Notes: generated by a model from the sequence alone, not told the origin. A stretch of 64,000 bases of DNA from Phycisphaerales bacterium (GCA_023382935.1 JAHDXL010000006.1:1-64000), one strand, 5' to 3'; shown: positions 35,061 to 45,604, counted from the stretch's first letter. A program made the numbers and translations.

Positions 35061-38000
35061 GTGGACATCATCAGGCTTTCGATTCTCAAGCCCGTGGGGG
35101 TAACGGTCGGCGTGATCCTGGTGATCATGTTCGGCCTGATTGGATTGACGGGCATTCCGCGGCAGTTGACGCCGACGGTGGACCGCCCGCTCATCACGGT
35201 GACGACGCTGTGGCCCGGGCGGAGCCCGCAGGAGATCATCGACGAAATCACGCGTCCGCAGGAGGAGGAACTGAAGAACGTCGGCGGGCTGAAGCGGATG
35301 CGGTCGGTGAGCCAGCAGGGGACGAGCACGATCGAACTGGAGTTTTCCGTCGGCACGGAGATTTCGCGGGCGGTGCAGGAGGTGTCCGACTCCCTGCGGC
35401 AGGTGTCGAACTATCCCGACGAGGTGGAAGAGCCGACGATCAAGGTGGCCGACGGAGCGGCCGAGAACGCCATCGCGTGGATCATCATCGACCTGCCGGA
35501 GGACAAGATCGCGCGGCATCCGGGGTTTGACATCACGACGCTGTACGACGCGCTGAAGGACGAGGTCAAGCCGGCGGTGGAGCGCGTCAACGGCGTGGCG
35601 GAAGTGAACATCTACGGCGGGCGTGAGCGCGAGGTGCGCGTTCTGGCCGATCCCATCCTGCTGGCCCAGCGACAGGTGACGTATGGCGAACTGCTGACGG
35701 CGCTGCGCGGACAGAACCGCAACGTGTCGGCGGGGACGATCGCCGAGAGCAAGCGTGACTACCGGGTGCGCGTGGTGGGCGAGTTTGAGAGCCCCGAGCA
35801 GGTGCTCGACACGGTGATCACGTTCCGGCAGGGCCTGCCGGTGTACGTGCGCGACGTGGCGCAGGTGGAGATAGGCTTTCAGAAGCAGCGGGGATTCGTG
35901 CGCGCCTTCGGACACCCCTCGCTGGCCATGAACGTGATCCGCCAGGCGAACGCCAACGTGGTGCAGGTGATGGCCGACGTCAAGGCCACGCTGGACGAGG
36001 TTCGAGCCGAGGTGCTGCCCAACCTGGGAGAGTTCACGTCGGGCGGGCCGGTGGGTCCGGACCTGCGCATGAGGCAGGTGTACGACGAGACGGTGTACAT
36101 CGACTCGGCCATCGGGTTGGTGGTGCAGAACCTGTACGTGGGCGGGGCCATCGCGGCGGTGGTGCTGCTGCTGTTCCTGCGCGCCATCCGCCCGACGCTG
36201 GTGGTGATGATCTCCATTCCCATCTCGGTTGTGGGCACGTTTCTTGTGATGTGGGCGATGGACCGCACTCTGAACGTGATTTCACTGGCCGGACTGGCGT
36301 TCGCGGTGGGCATGGTGGTCGACAACGCGATCGTCGTGATCGAGAACATCCATCGCCTGATGAAGGAGGGGCACAGCGGGCGCGAAGCCGCTTACAAGGG
36401 CGCCCGGGAGGTGTGGGGGGCCATTCTCGCGTCAACGCTGACGACGGCCGCGGTGTTCATCCCGGTACTGACGATTGAGGAGGAGGCCGGGCAGTTGTTC
36501 CGCGACATCGCACTGGCGGTGGTCGTCTCGGTCATGTTCAGTCTGCTGGTGTCGATTACGGTGGTGCCGTCGGCGTGCGCGCACTGGTTGCACCTAGTCG
36601 AATCTCGCACGAAGGTCGGGCACCTGTGGGAGAACCTGTTCGGGCTCAAGTGGGTGTTCGTCCAGATCAACCGGGTATTGCAGTGGGTGGTGCACTGGGC
36701 GATCACGGGTTGGCGCGGCGCGACGATCAGGCCGGTCGGCATCGTGGCGATGACGGCCCTGAGCATCTTCTTTTCGCTGGCGCTCATGCCCCCGATGGAC
36801 TATCTGCCGCGCGGCAACCGCAACCTGGTGTTCGGCGGGCTGCTGATTCCGCCGGGGCTGAGCGTCGAGCAGATGGAGGGCATCGCCCGGAGCATCGAGC
36901 GGGAAATTCTGCCTTATTCACAGGCGAGTCTGGATGATCCGGCGTCGGTGGCGGCGCTGCCGCCGATCTTCCGCATGGAAGACCCGCAGCATCCGTTTGA
37001 CCCGGTACCGATCAGCAACTTCTTCATAGGCGCGTTCGGGGGGACCATGTTCGTCGGCGCCACCAGCCAGGACGAGGACAGGGTCATTCCCATCGGATCG
37101 CTGCTGACCAACGTGATGATGAGCGTGCCGGACAGTTACGGCGGCGCGGCGCAAACCAGCCTTTTCGGGAGAGGGGGAGCCGGCGGCGGAGGCAACACCA
37201 TCAACCTGGAGGTTTCCGGCCCGCGCATCGAGCGTGTCAACGCGGCGGCCGGGTTCATGTTCGCAACGGCGGCGGGCAAGTACGGATACGGCAATGTGCA
37301 GGCGAACCCGGCGAACTTCTCTGTGGACGAGCAGGAGTTCCGCGTGCGCATCAATGACCGCGGGCGCGAACTGGGGCTGTCAACCGAGGCGCTGGGCGTG
37401 GCGGTGCGCGGGCTGTTCGATGGCGCCTACGTCGGCGAATACAAACTGCAGGGAGACACCGTCGACATGGTCGTGGTGCCGCCGGGCGGGCGGCTGGAGT
37501 TCAAGGAGTCGCTGGCCGATATTCCCATCGCCACGCCCTCCGGGCACGTGGTGCCGATTGATTCGGTGGTGGACTTCCATCCTTCGCTGGCGCCGCAGCA
37601 GATTCAGCGCATCGAGGAGTTGCCCAGCGTGACGATCATGGTGCGCCCGCCCGAAGGCATGGCGCTCGAATCGGTGATGAATGAACTCCGGAGCGAGGTC
37701 ATCGAGTCGGCCCGGCGGGCCGGGCTGATCGACCGCAGCATGCGTATCCGGCTCGAGGGCACGGCCGCCAAACTCGACGAGGTGCGCGAAGCCATGTTCG
37801 GCAAGCGCGTCGCCGCAAGCCCCTTACCGGGATGGATCGGGGTGGCGATCTGGATCGCCAGCCTCGGGCTGGGCGTCGCGGCGGCCGGAGTGTGCCTGGC
37901 GCGCGTCCGGCGCGGGCGGGTGACGCTTTACGGGGCGGCCGGCTGCGTGCTGACGGCGATCGTGGCCGGCTCACTCAGTAGCCTGCTGGCGGCAGAGCCA

Positions 38001-38633
38001 CAACTGCTTCAGGCGCGGTTCGTGTGGGCCCTGATCGTGACTTATCTACTGATGGCGGCGCTGTTCGAGAGTTTCATCTATCCATTTGTCATCATGTTTA
38101 CGGTGCCGCTGGCCGTGGTCGGCGGTTTCGCCGGCCTGGCGATCGTGCACTCCTGGTCCATGGCCGACCCGACTAAGTCGCCGCAGCAACTCGACGTGTT
38201 GACCATGCTCGGGTTCTTCATCCTCATCGGGGTGGTGGTCAACTCGGCGATTTTGATCGTGCATCAGTCGCTGAACTTCATGGCGGCAGAGAATCTCACG
38301 CCGCCCGAGGCTGTGGCCAAGTCGGTGATGACGCGCGTGCGTCCGATATTCATGTCCGTATTGACATCGGTCGGTGGCATGCTGCCGCTGGTGGTGGCGC
38401 CCGGTGCGGGCAGCGAGATGTATCGTGGGCTTGGCAGCGTGGTTGTGGGCGGGATGCTGATTTCGACGATATTCACGCTGGCGCTGGTGCCGTTGCTGTT
38501 CAGCCTGGTGCTGGAGATGCGAGAGGGCATCCGCGTGGCGTTCACGCGGCCACCACCCACTCAGGGTCCGAAGGGTGAGGCTGCGCCCAAGAATCCGGAG
38601 CGCCACACCAAGCCGCAGCCGGTCAGCGTGTAG
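35061..38633 (+). CDS. RND family efflux permease
   Basis: A 1190-residue inner-membrane transporter of AcrB/MdtBC type, with a first helix near the N-terminus (VGVTVGVILVIMFGLIGL), a large periplasmic domain, a central group of helices with the conserved loop VVDNAIVVIENIHR, a second periplasmic domain and a C-terminal group ending in VVVGGMLISTIFTLALVPLL. It is longer than a typical 1040-residue member because of extra helices near 935-985 (VAIWIASLGLGVAAAG). The GTG at 35061 has GGGAG in front; GTG at 35025 is an alternative. It pairs with the adaptor gene. Confidence 0.9.
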   Translation: MDIIRLSILKPVGVTVGVILVIMFGLIGLTGIPRQLTPTVDRPLITVTTLWPGRSPQEIIDEITRPQEEELKNVGGLKRMRSVSQQGTSTIELEFSVGTEISRAVQEVSDSLRQVSNYPDEVEEPTIKVADGAAENAIAWIIIDLPEDKIARHPGFDITTLYDALKDEVKPAVERVNGVAEVNIYGGREREVRVLADPILLAQRQVTYGELLTALRGQNRNVSAGTIAESKRDYRVRVVGEFESPEQVLDTVITFRQGLPVYVRDVAQVEIGFQKQRGFVRAFGHPSLAMNVIRQANANVVQVMADVKATLDEVRAEVLPNLGEFTSGGPVGPDLRMRQVYDETVYIDSAIGLVVQNLYVGGAIAAVVLLLFLRAIRPTLVVMISIPISVVGTFLVMWAMDRTLNVISLAGLAFAVGMVVDNAIVVIENIHRLMKEGHSGREAAYKGAREVWGAILASTLTTAAVFIPVLTIEEEAGQLFRDIALAVVVSVMFSLLVSITVVPSACAHWLHLVESRTKVGHLWENLFGLKWVFVQINRVLQWVVHWAITGWRGATIRPVGIVAMTALSIFFSLALMPPMDYLPRGNRNLVFGGLLIPPGLSVEQMEGIARSIEREILPYSQASLDDPASVAALPPIFRMEDPQHPFDPVPISNFFIGAFGGTMFVGATSQDEDRVIPIGSLLTNVMMSVPDSYGGAAQTSLFGRGGAGGGGNTINLEVSGPRIERVNAAAGFMFATAAGKYGYGNVQANPANFSVDEQEFRVRINDRGRELGLSTEALGVAVRGLFDGAYVGEYKLQGDTVDMVVVPPGGRLEFKESLADIPIATPSGHVVPIDSVVDFHPSLAPQQIQRIEELPSVTIMVRPPEGMALESVMNELRSEVIESARRAGLIDRSMRIRLEGTAAKLDEVREAMFGKRVAASPLPGWIGVAIWIASLGLGVAAAGVCLARVRRGRVTLYGAAGCVLTAIVAGSLSSLLAAEPQLLQARFVWALIVTYLLMAALFESFIYPFVIMFTVPLAVVGGFAGLAIVHSWSMADPTKSPQQLDVLTMLGFFILIGVVVNSAILIVHQSLNFMAAENLTPPEAVAKSVMTRVRPIFMSVLTSVGGMLPLVVAPGAGSEMYRGLGSVVVGGMLISTIFTLALVPLLFSLVLEMREGIRVAFTRPPPTQGPKGEAAPKNPERHTKPQPVSV

Positions 38634-38659
38634 CCCCGCGATGCCAGGCCGGCATGGCG

Positions 38660-39775
38660 TCAGGGCGCCGACGCGGGCTCGACGGCCGCGTCGCCTGCGC
38701 CGAGGCTGACCCGCCATGCGGCGTCCACGTCGGTCCAGGCCGATTCAAATGTGGTCAGGGTCGCCTCTTCGAGCGATTTGCCTTGTGCCATGGCGGTGAG
38801 CCACGCAACTACGCCATCGAATCCGAATCGCTGGTCGAGATAGGCGATCATGGCGTGTCCCTGCGCGTAGACGTGGCCCTGGTGGTTCATCGCCTCCCCG
38901 CGAAAGTCGGCCAGTTGTTCCCACGATCGCAGGTCGCCCGAGCGGGCCCAGTCGTCCACCCGCCTGGCCCCGCGCCCCGCGCTGCCGGTGACGGCGGCCG
39001 AGCAGTGTTCAGCCACGCCCTCGAGCACCCACCACGGCATGTCGGTCGCGTGCGGGCCGAGGTCAAAGGTGGCGCAGTGTCCGTATTCGTGGGCCAGCAG
39101 TGAACGCAGGGCGCGGCCGCTCTGGACCTGGTTGCCGAGCAGTTTGATGGCTTCACCCGGTTCGTTCCAGCCGCCCAGCGGATCGGTGTAACTGAGGTAG
39201 ATCGAGTGCTGGAGGTGAGACATCGACCGGTAGACCTTCACCTGCTGGACGCGGTCCGTGTGCGTGCCCATCATGTCATCGACGCGGCGGCGCACCGAGG
39301 GCATGACGGCCGCGATGTGCAATCCGACGTTGCGCAACTCTGGCTCGACCAGCACCTCCACTCCCGGTGCGCGCACATGCACCCACTGCTCGCCGGCGTA
39401 GAGCCATTGCCCGTCGCGCTGCACGAACCGGGCGGGGTAGCCCACCGACCGCTCTCTTGCCCTGGGCATGGTCCACGTCATGGCGAGGTTCGTGACGACC
39501 GAGCCATCGGGCTGCATCGTCCACTGCCCCGGATCGAGCGTGATCGAAAACGCCTCCGGGCGGTGCAGGAGCAGATCTCTTGCCCAGTTCTCCTGTTCCT
39601 TGTGCAGCACGGGGTCGGCCGCATCGACGCAGGCGAGATAGCCCTCGGCGTCGCCATCGAGCACCGCGGCGGCCATGCGATCGAGCGTCGGGCCAAGGTC
39701 GGCAGGAACGGGACCGGCCGGAGCCGACAGGGCGATGGAAGCGGACAGCAAAACCGAGAGCAGCGAGGGCTTCAT
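38660..39775 (-). CDS. Secreted gluzincin-type metallopeptidase
   Basis: A 371-residue exported protein with a signal peptide (LLSVLLSASIALSAPAG). The zinc motif HEYGH lies in LLAHEYGHCATFDLG, with a downstream glutamate in VLEGVAEHCSAA as in MA-clan peptidases. The N-terminal half is beta-rich and resembles a cystatin-like or NTF2-type domain (VTNLAMTWTMPR). No family beyond peptidase MA-like can be named. It converges with the RND operon. Confidence 0.78.
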   Translation of the reverse strand: MKPSLLSVLLSASIALSAPAGPVPADLGPTLDRMAAAVLDGDAEGYLACVDAADPVLHKEQENWARDLLLHRPEAFSITLDPGQWTMQPDGSVVTNLAMTWTMPRARERSVGYPARFVQRDGQWLYAGEQWVHVRAPGVEVLVEPELRNVGLHIAAVMPSVRRRVDDMMGTHTDRVQQVKVYRSMSHLQHSIYLSYTDPLGGWNEPGEAIKLLGNQVQSGRALRSLLAHEYGHCATFDLGPHATDMPWWVLEGVAEHCSAAVTGSAGRGARRVDDWARSGDLRSWEQLADFRGEAMNHQGHVYAQGHAMIAYLDQRFGFDGVVAWLTAMAQGKSLEEATLTTFESAWTDVDAAWRVSLGAGDAAVEPASAP

Positions 39776-39858
39776 GCTGGGAGCATATCGACCAGGCCGA
39801 TGTCGCGGAAGAAGGGACCACGCCCGATTCGGTCAGCGGGCCGTCCGTGGGCAGGGCC

Positions 39859-41277
39859 TCAGTCCCCGACGTTCCGTTTGGATTCAAGTTGCTGGAGCAC
39901 GGTCTGTTCGTCGGCCAGCGCGCCCTCGGCGCTGCCGACGACGGCGCAGACCATCGAATCGCCGCTGATGTTCACGACGGTGCGGCACATGTCGAGGATG
40001 CGATCAACGCCGAGGATGACGGCGATGCCCTCGAGCGGCACATCGACGCTTTGGAGCACGATGACAAGCATGACGATGCCCACGCCGGGCACGGCGGCGG
40101 TGCCGATGCTGGCCAGCGTCGCGGTCAGAACGATCATGAGTTGCTCGCCCACGCTCAGGTCGATGGCGAGCATCTGGGCGATGAAAACGGCCGCAACTCC
40201 CTGGTACAGGGCTGTGCCGTCCATGTTGATCGTCGCGCCGAGCGGTGCGACGAACGACACGATGTCGTCGCGCACGCCCAGCCGCTTCTCGCAGCACTCC
40301 ATCGTGACCGGCAGGGTGGCGCCGGAACTGGAACTGGAAAGCGCCAGCAACTGCGCCGGCGCGATGGCGCGGAAAAAGCGCGAATACCTCACCGGCGTCA
40401 GCACCCGCAGCCACAGCGGATACTCGATGAACAGCACGATCGCCAGTCCGAGCACGACCGTGAGAACGTACAACCCCAGGCTGCCCAGCACATCGAGCCC
40501 CAGGTCGGCGATCACCGGCACGATCAGCGCGAACACCGCAAAGGGAGCCAGCACGAGCACCATCTCGACGATCTTGACCACCACGTTCGTCATGGTCTCG
40601 CACAGCGCAACGACCGGGGCGGCCTTTCCCCGCGGCAACAGCGTCAGCCCGATTCCCACCAGCAGCGCGGCGAAGACCACCTGGAGCATCTCGGCCTGTG
40701 CCAGCGCGGCGAACGGGTTCTCGGGCACCATGTCCAGCGCCACTTCCCACGGAGTCGGACGGGCCTCGGCACTGGCGATTTTGGCCGAGACGCTTGCCTG
40801 CTCGCGCGCGATCAACAGGTCTCGGGTGTTCTCTGGAAAGCCGCGCCCGGGCCCGATCAGGTTGGCCAAACCCAGCCCGACGCTGACGGCCACGCAGGTG
40901 GTCGCCATGTAGATCACGAGGGTCCGCGCGCCGATGCGCCGCAGTTTGGCAATGTCATTCAGACTCGCGACTCCCGCGATCAGACTGAACAGCACGATCG
41001 GCACCGCGATGAACCTGAGCAGCCTCAGGAACAACTGCCCGACAAATGTGTTTGCGTTGCGCAGGAAGCGAATCGCATCGGCCACGAATGCGGCGTCAGC
41101 GTTGACTCCGCCCTCCGCCTCGGCGACCCTACGCGCATGCGGAGGCGCCTTGAGGAAGGCGCTCACGTCGTGCACGCCGACAGCCTGCCAGGTCTGGGCG
41201 GTCCACAGGCGGTTGATGGCCAGCCCGACCAGCACGCCGGCGACCAGCCCGATGAGGATTTTCCAGTGCAGCGCCAC
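39859..41277 (-). CDS. Dicarboxylate/amino acid:cation symporter (DAACS)
   Basis: A 472-residue transporter with the GltP/GltT fold: paired re-entrant loops, the serine-rich hairpin (LLALSSSSSGATLPVTM) and the substrate motif TINMDGTALYQGVAAVFIAQ. It would import glutamate, aspartate or C4-dicarboxylates with Na+ or H+. An extra loop of about 45 residues lies between the first two helices. The GTG at 41277 is preferred because AAGGAGG lies six bases upstream; the 51 residues further upstream do not look coding. It is transcribed divergently from the ABC exporter. Confidence 0.92.
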   Translation of the reverse strand: MALHWKILIGLVAGVLVGLAINRLWTAQTWQAVGVHDVSAFLKAPPHARRVAEAEGGVNADAAFVADAIRFLRNANTFVGQLFLRLLRFIAVPIVLFSLIAGVASLNDIAKLRRIGARTLVIYMATTCVAVSVGLGLANLIGPGRGFPENTRDLLIAREQASVSAKIASAEARPTPWEVALDMVPENPFAALAQAEMLQVVFAALLVGIGLTLLPRGKAAPVVALCETMTNVVVKIVEMVLVLAPFAVFALIVPVIADLGLDVLGSLGLYVLTVVLGLAIVLFIEYPLWLRVLTPVRYSRFFRAIAPAQLLALSSSSSGATLPVTMECCEKRLGVRDDIVSFVAPLGATINMDGTALYQGVAAVFIAQMLAIDLSVGEQLMIVLTATLASIGTAAVPGVGIVMLVIVLQSVDVPLEGIAVILGVDRILDMCRTVVNISGDSMVCAVVGSAEGALADEQTVLQQLESKRNVGD

Positions 41278-41377
41278 GCCAGCCTCCTTCGTTCCCCTGT
41301 GATGGGCACGATACGTTGAATGGGTAGCCGCCACAAGTGCGGCACAAGACGGTGCTTGCCGCTCTACGATTGCTCTC

Positions 41378-43354
41378 ATGCCCTTGTCGCGTCCAAGCAG
41401 TCGCTCGCGCTTCGAGTTGTACCGCCGCAAGCGCCGGCAGGTGGACGCGGAAACTCGGGTGATCGACCCGGAGGCCAGGGATCAGAAGCCCAGACACAAG
41501 CGCAAGCGATCTTTCCTGCGTCTGTTTAGCGCCTTCCTGTCGCTGCTGCGTGGGCATCGCGGCATGATCGCTCTGTGCCTGTGCACGCTCAGCGTGGCCA
41601 CCGGGCTGGGGCTCATCATGCCCGCCTCGACCAAGGTGGTGATCGACTACATCCTGACCGACAACCCAGGGCCGGAGGGATTGCCGGGATTCGTTCCCTT
41701 CCGCGGCACTTCGCCCGTGCAGCGCATCAACCTGCTGTGGTTGCTCTCGGCAGCCCTGATCGCCAACACGCTGCTGATGGTGGTGATCGGCTTGTGGGGG
41801 CGCTGGCAGATGACGCGCCTGACCAAGCGCGTGCAGGTGGGCCTGCGCCGCAGGGTCTTTGATCAGGCCGTGCACCTGCCCATGCATCGCATCCACGAAC
41901 TCAAGAGCGGGGGCGTGGCCAGCCTGCTGCGAGAGGACGCCGGCGGGGCGGGCGAACTGCTGTTCACCATGCTCTACAACCCGTGGCGCGCAATTACGCA
42001 ACTGGTGGGCACACTGGTGATTCTCGCGGCGGTTGACTGGCGGATGCTGTTTGGCTCGCTGGCGCTGCTGCCGGTCATCTGGCTGACGCATCGCACATGG
42101 ATCGCCCGCATTCGCCCCATGTACGGGGACATCCGCTCGACCCGGCAGGCCATCGACGCCCAGACCACCGAAGCCTTCGGCGGCATCCGCGTGGTGCGAG
42201 GCTTCAACCGGGCGCAGGCAGAGACCGGACGCTTCACACGCGACAACCACTACATGGCCCGCCAAGAGTTGTACACTTGGTGGTGGGCGCGCCTGCTCGA
42301 GGTCGCCTGGCAGTTCATCATTCCGCTGGCCTCCATCGCGGTGCTGCTCTACGGGGGATCGCGCGTCGTGCGGCCCGACGGCGGCATGACCATCGGCGAC
42401 ATCATGATGTTCAGCGCCTACCTGCTCATGCTGCTCGGGCCGCTCGAGGCACTGGTCGCCACGGCCACGAATATCCAGAACAACCTGGCCGGGCTGGACC
42501 GCGCGCTCGACCTGCTCGATGAGCGACGCGAGTTCGAGGCAAGCGAGCAACTTGTCACGATTGATCCGAACCGCGTGCCCGGGCGCGTGAGTTTCGAGCA
42601 TGTGTGGTTCAGTTATCCAGACAACAGGCCGGGGGGCGAGCCGCGATATGTGCTCGAGGACATCACGCTTGAGGCCCGCCCGGGCGAGATGATCGCGCTG
42701 GTTGGCCCGAGCGGAGCCGGCAAGACGACGCTGTGCAATCTCGTGGCGCGCTTCTATGACCCGACCAGCGGCGTGGTGCGGATCGACGGTCAGGATCTGC
42801 GAGAACTGGACGTGAACTCGTATCGCCGCCTGCTCGGCATCGTCGAGCAGGATGTCTTCCTCTTCGACGGAACGATCGCGCAGAACATCGCCTATGCGCG
42901 GCGCGGCGCCACGCCGCAGGACATCGAGCACGCCGCCCGGGTCGCCAACGCGCACGGGTTCATCACCGGCCTGCCCGAAGGCTACGAGACGCTGATCGGC
43001 GAGCGGGGAGTGCGGCTGTCCGGCGGGCAGAAGCAGCGGGTGGCCATCGCGCGGGCGGTGTTGGCCGATCCGAGAATCCTCATTCTCGATGAGGCGACGA
43101 GCAATCTCGACTCCGAGTCCGAGCGCCTGATCCAGCACGCGCTGGCGCAACTGATGCGCGACCGGACGAGTTTCGTGATTGCACACCGACTGAGCACCAT
43201 TCGCCACGCCGACCGGATCGTGGTGCTCGAGGCCGGACGCATCCGCGAGATCGGCACGCACGAGCATCTGCTCGCCATTGACGGACGCTACGCCGAACTG
43301 GTGCGATTGCAGACCGAAGATCCGACCGAGCCCGACGCAACGCGGGCGCGGTAG
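41378..43354 (+). CDS. ABC exporter, fused permease and ATPase (MsbA-like)
   Basis: A 658-residue half-transporter with a basic N-terminal extension of about 60 residues, six membrane helices (about 60-375) and an ATP-binding domain with Walker A GPSGAGKTTL, signature LSGGQKQRVAIARA and Walker B ILILDEATSNLD, ending with the H-loop IAHRLSTI. The type includes lipid flippases and multidrug exporters. The next gene, tyrA-like, is separated by 167 bases. The substrate is not predictable. Confidence 0.92.
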   Translation: MPLSRPSSRSRFELYRRKRRQVDAETRVIDPEARDQKPRHKRKRSFLRLFSAFLSLLRGHRGMIALCLCTLSVATGLGLIMPASTKVVIDYILTDNPGPEGLPGFVPFRGTSPVQRINLLWLLSAALIANTLLMVVIGLWGRWQMTRLTKRVQVGLRRRVFDQAVHLPMHRIHELKSGGVASLLREDAGGAGELLFTMLYNPWRAITQLVGTLVILAAVDWRMLFGSLALLPVIWLTHRTWIARIRPMYGDIRSTRQAIDAQTTEAFGGIRVVRGFNRAQAETGRFTRDNHYMARQELYTWWWARLLEVAWQFIIPLASIAVLLYGGSRVVRPDGGMTIGDIMMFSAYLLMLLGPLEALVATATNIQNNLAGLDRALDLLDERREFEASEQLVTIDPNRVPGRVSFEHVWFSYPDNRPGGEPRYVLEDITLEARPGEMIALVGPSGAGKTTLCNLVARFYDPTSGVVRIDGQDLRELDVNSYRRLLGIVEQDVFLFDGTIAQNIAYARRGATPQDIEHAARVANAHGFITGLPEGYETLIGERGVRLSGGQKQRVAIARAVLADPRILILDEATSNLDSESERLIQHALAQLMRDRTSFVIAHRLSTIRHADRIVVLEAGRIREIGTHEHLLAIDGRYAELVRLQTEDPTEPDATRAR

Positions 43355-43521
43355 GTGCGATTGCGCCGGCACGCCCGGTCATCGGTCGTTGCCGGGGCGT
43401 GCCCCCGGCCTTGGGCCGATGGAAGAGCAATCCTAAAGACCGGACGGTAGGCCGGCGACGACGATGGTTCGGGACGGCGCGTGCCGACTCGCCCCGTCTC
43501 CGACGCCTCCTAGCGTTCCGC

Positions 43522-44268
43522 ATGGAGATTCCCCGCGTCGGCCTTCTGGGGTTCGGAGCCTTTGGTCGTCTCGCGGCCCAGCACCTGGCCCCTCACTGTG
43601 ACCTGCTCGTGCACGACCCTGTCGCAGACCGGGCGGACATCAGATCGGTCGGCGCGTCGCCCTGTTCGTGCGACGAGGCTGCGACGTGCGACGTGTGCGT
43701 GCTGGCCGTGCCCATGCAGGCGATGGAGACAGTGTGCCGGCAACTGGCGCCGCATATGGGCGAGCGAACCCTGGTGGCCGATGTTGGGTCGATCAAGACC
43801 GGGCCGGTGCAGACGATGCTGCGCACGCTCCCGCCGCGCGTGGAGTTACTGGGCACGCACCCGCTTTTTGGCCCGCAGACGGTCGGCGAAGTCGGACTGC
43901 CCGGGCAGACCATCGCGCTGTGCCCCGTGCGACTGTCCGACGAACGGCTGCGGCAGGCCCGCGAGTTCCTGGGCAACACGCTCGGACTGCACGTCATCGA
44001 GACCACCCCCGACGAGCACGACCGGCAGATGGCCCTGGTGCAGGTGGTCACGCACCTGGTCGGGCACGCGGCCAGCGAAATGAACCTGCCCGAACTCCCG
44101 CTGGCGACGCTGGCCTACAAACGCCTTCTCCAGATGAAACACAACGTCGAACGCGACAGCGAAGAACTGTTCGAGGCGATCCAGACGCTCAACCCCTACG
44201 CCGCTGACGTGCGACGGCGCTTCGTTGAGGCCGTGTGCAGCCTCAACGATCGCGTGAATCGAGCGTAG
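43522..44268 (+). CDS. Prephenate dehydrogenase
   Basis: A 248-residue NAD(P)-dependent enzyme that oxidises prephenate (or arogenate) to hydroxyphenylpyruvate in tyrosine synthesis. The Rossmann motif GLLGFGAFG is at 7-15; VADVGSIKTGP and LLGTHPLFGPQT are typical of TyrA. The start at 43522 places the dinucleotide-binding motif at the correct distance from the N-terminus; the longer frame does not look coding. It is short for TyrA and lacks any ACT or chorismate mutase domain. Confidence 0.87.
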   Translation: MEIPRVGLLGFGAFGRLAAQHLAPHCDLLVHDPVADRADIRSVGASPCSCDEAATCDVCVLAVPMQAMETVCRQLAPHMGERTLVADVGSIKTGPVQTMLRTLPPRVELLGTHPLFGPQTVGEVGLPGQTIALCPVRLSDERLRQAREFLGNTLGLHVIETTPDEHDRQMALVQVVTHLVGHAASEMNLPELPLATLAYKRLLQMKHNVERDSEELFEAIQTLNPYAADVRRRFVEAVCSLNDRVNRA

Positions 44269-44323
44269 CGTGAGTTTGCCCGCGAACTTGGCGCTTTCCT
44301 GATGCGCGGCCCCCGTCCTTTTC

Positions 44324-45604
44324 TCAGAGGTCCGCCAGGCGCGTGCGCACGTTGTCCAGCACGTTCATGAAGTTGATGTAACTGTCATATGGCGAGTCGT
44401 ACGGGCTGAAATACTTGTGAACGTCTCCGTCGGCCCAGAACTTCGTGCACATGTAATAGAAGTGGTCGCTGGTCGTCAGTTTGCGCCAGTCGTTGAGCAG
44501 GTGGTGGGCGTGCTCGCGCACCATGGGGTTGTCATCGTCGCGCAGAACCTCGGCCACGCGCTTCTTGATCTCGCGCTCGAGCCGATAGGTCTCCTCCAGC
44601 GCGTTCCACTGCATGGCGTTGCCGCGCCAGGCCGTCAGGTCTCGCTCGGTGTCGGCCCACGAGATAAAGTCGGGCACGTCGTACACGCCGACCGGCTCGA
44701 ACCGCCGCAGGGCCTCGCTGGGCGTGTTGAAGTGATTCTCGCCCGGCGCCACGTCGAAGATCGCCGCCGGAAGGTGTTCGAGGAACCCGAAGATTCCGCT
44801 GTCTGCCCACTGGTGCTCGCCGAAGGTTTCGTAGTCCATGAACAGGTTGCACAGGTACCCGTTGCCGTTGATCTGGTGCACCCACTTTGCGAACTTCTCG
44901 GCCGTCAGAGGCCATTCGTCCCAGTTGCGGTTTCCGAAGCGGAACGCGATGTCGTCGCTGAGCCGGTAGTTCTTGAGCAGCAGGCCGAAGGTGCGGTTCT
45001 CACGCCCGGTCATGGTGTGCCCGTCGCCGGCAGGAGGCCTGTAGACGAAGTTGGGGCTGCGGAAGCCCAGGTGGTGATCCGTACCTTCGCACACCGTGCC
45101 ATAGAAGCGCGGGTTGCCCTCGTCGTCGGTCATGTTGGAGAGGGCACGCGACAGTTCGTTGGAGTAGATCAGTTCGGTGTTGCGGAACACGGTCGGCGTC
45201 TGTCCGAACAAGTCCTGGATGCGCTGCGTGTGCATCTCCACCTGGTCGCGGAACTCCGAGAACGAATACAGGAACGCCAGCGAGTGAAAGTACGTCTCGC
45301 CGATGAACTCGCAGCACCCGGTCTTGGCCAGTTCCTTGAACAGATTCAGCACGTCGGGCGTGAAGCGCTCGATCTGGTCGAGCACCGTGCCCGTCAGCGA
45401 GTAACTGACCCTGAAGTTCCCCTTGTGCCGCCGCACCAGATCGAGGATGAGGCTGGTGGCCGGTCGGTAACACTTCTCGGCCACCTTTTCGCAGATCTGC
45501 CGGTTCGCCCTGTCGTCAAAGTAGAACGGGTCCTCATCGAAAACCGAGTAGCGGCGCAGGCGATGGGGCTGGTGGACCTGAAAGTAAAAGATGACTGAGG
45601 CCAT
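44324..45604 (-). CDS. Glycoside hydrolase family 57 (alpha-amylase/branching-type)
   Basis: A 426-residue cytoplasmic glycosidase. The N-terminus FYFQVHQPHRL, the block IGETYFHSLAFLYS, the nucleophile-like region (NTELIYSNEL) and LFMDYETFGEHQW match the GH57 conserved regions. Members hydrolyse or rearrange alpha-glucans such as glycogen. The ATG at 45604 gives the canonical start; 20 upstream residues are not conserved. It follows the LptF/G-type gene by 60 bases on the same strand. Confidence 0.9.
   Translation of the reverse strand: MASVIFYFQVHQPHRLRRYSVFDEDPFYFDDRANRQICEKVAEKCYRPATSLILDLVRRHKGNFRVSYSLTGTVLDQIERFTPDVLNLFKELAKTGCCEFIGETYFHSLAFLYSFSEFRDQVEMHTQRIQDLFGQTPTVFRNTELIYSNELSRALSNMTDDEGNPRFYGTVCEGTDHHLGFRSPNFVYRPPAGDGHTMTGRENRTFGLLLKNYRLSDDIAFRFGNRNWDEWPLTAEKFAKWVHQINGNGYLCNLFMDYETFGEHQWADSGIFGFLEHLPAAIFDVAPGENHFNTPSEALRRFEPVGVYDVPDFISWADTERDLTAWRGNAMQWNALEETYRLEREIKKRVAEVLRDDDNPMVREHAHHLLNDWRKLTTSDHFYYMCTKFWADGDVHKYFSPYDSPYDSYINFMNVLDNVRTRLADL

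Noticed and set aside
39206-41319. Two long plus-strand frames opposite the symporter and metallopeptidase
   Set aside because: Repetitive, unstructured composition (Ser/Thr/Asn- or Arg/His/Gln-rich); the genuine genes are on the minus strand with clear family motifs.
41129-43372. A 747-residue minus-strand open frame
   Set aside because: It lies opposite the ABC exporter and shows no domain; it is an antisense shadow caused by high GC codon use.
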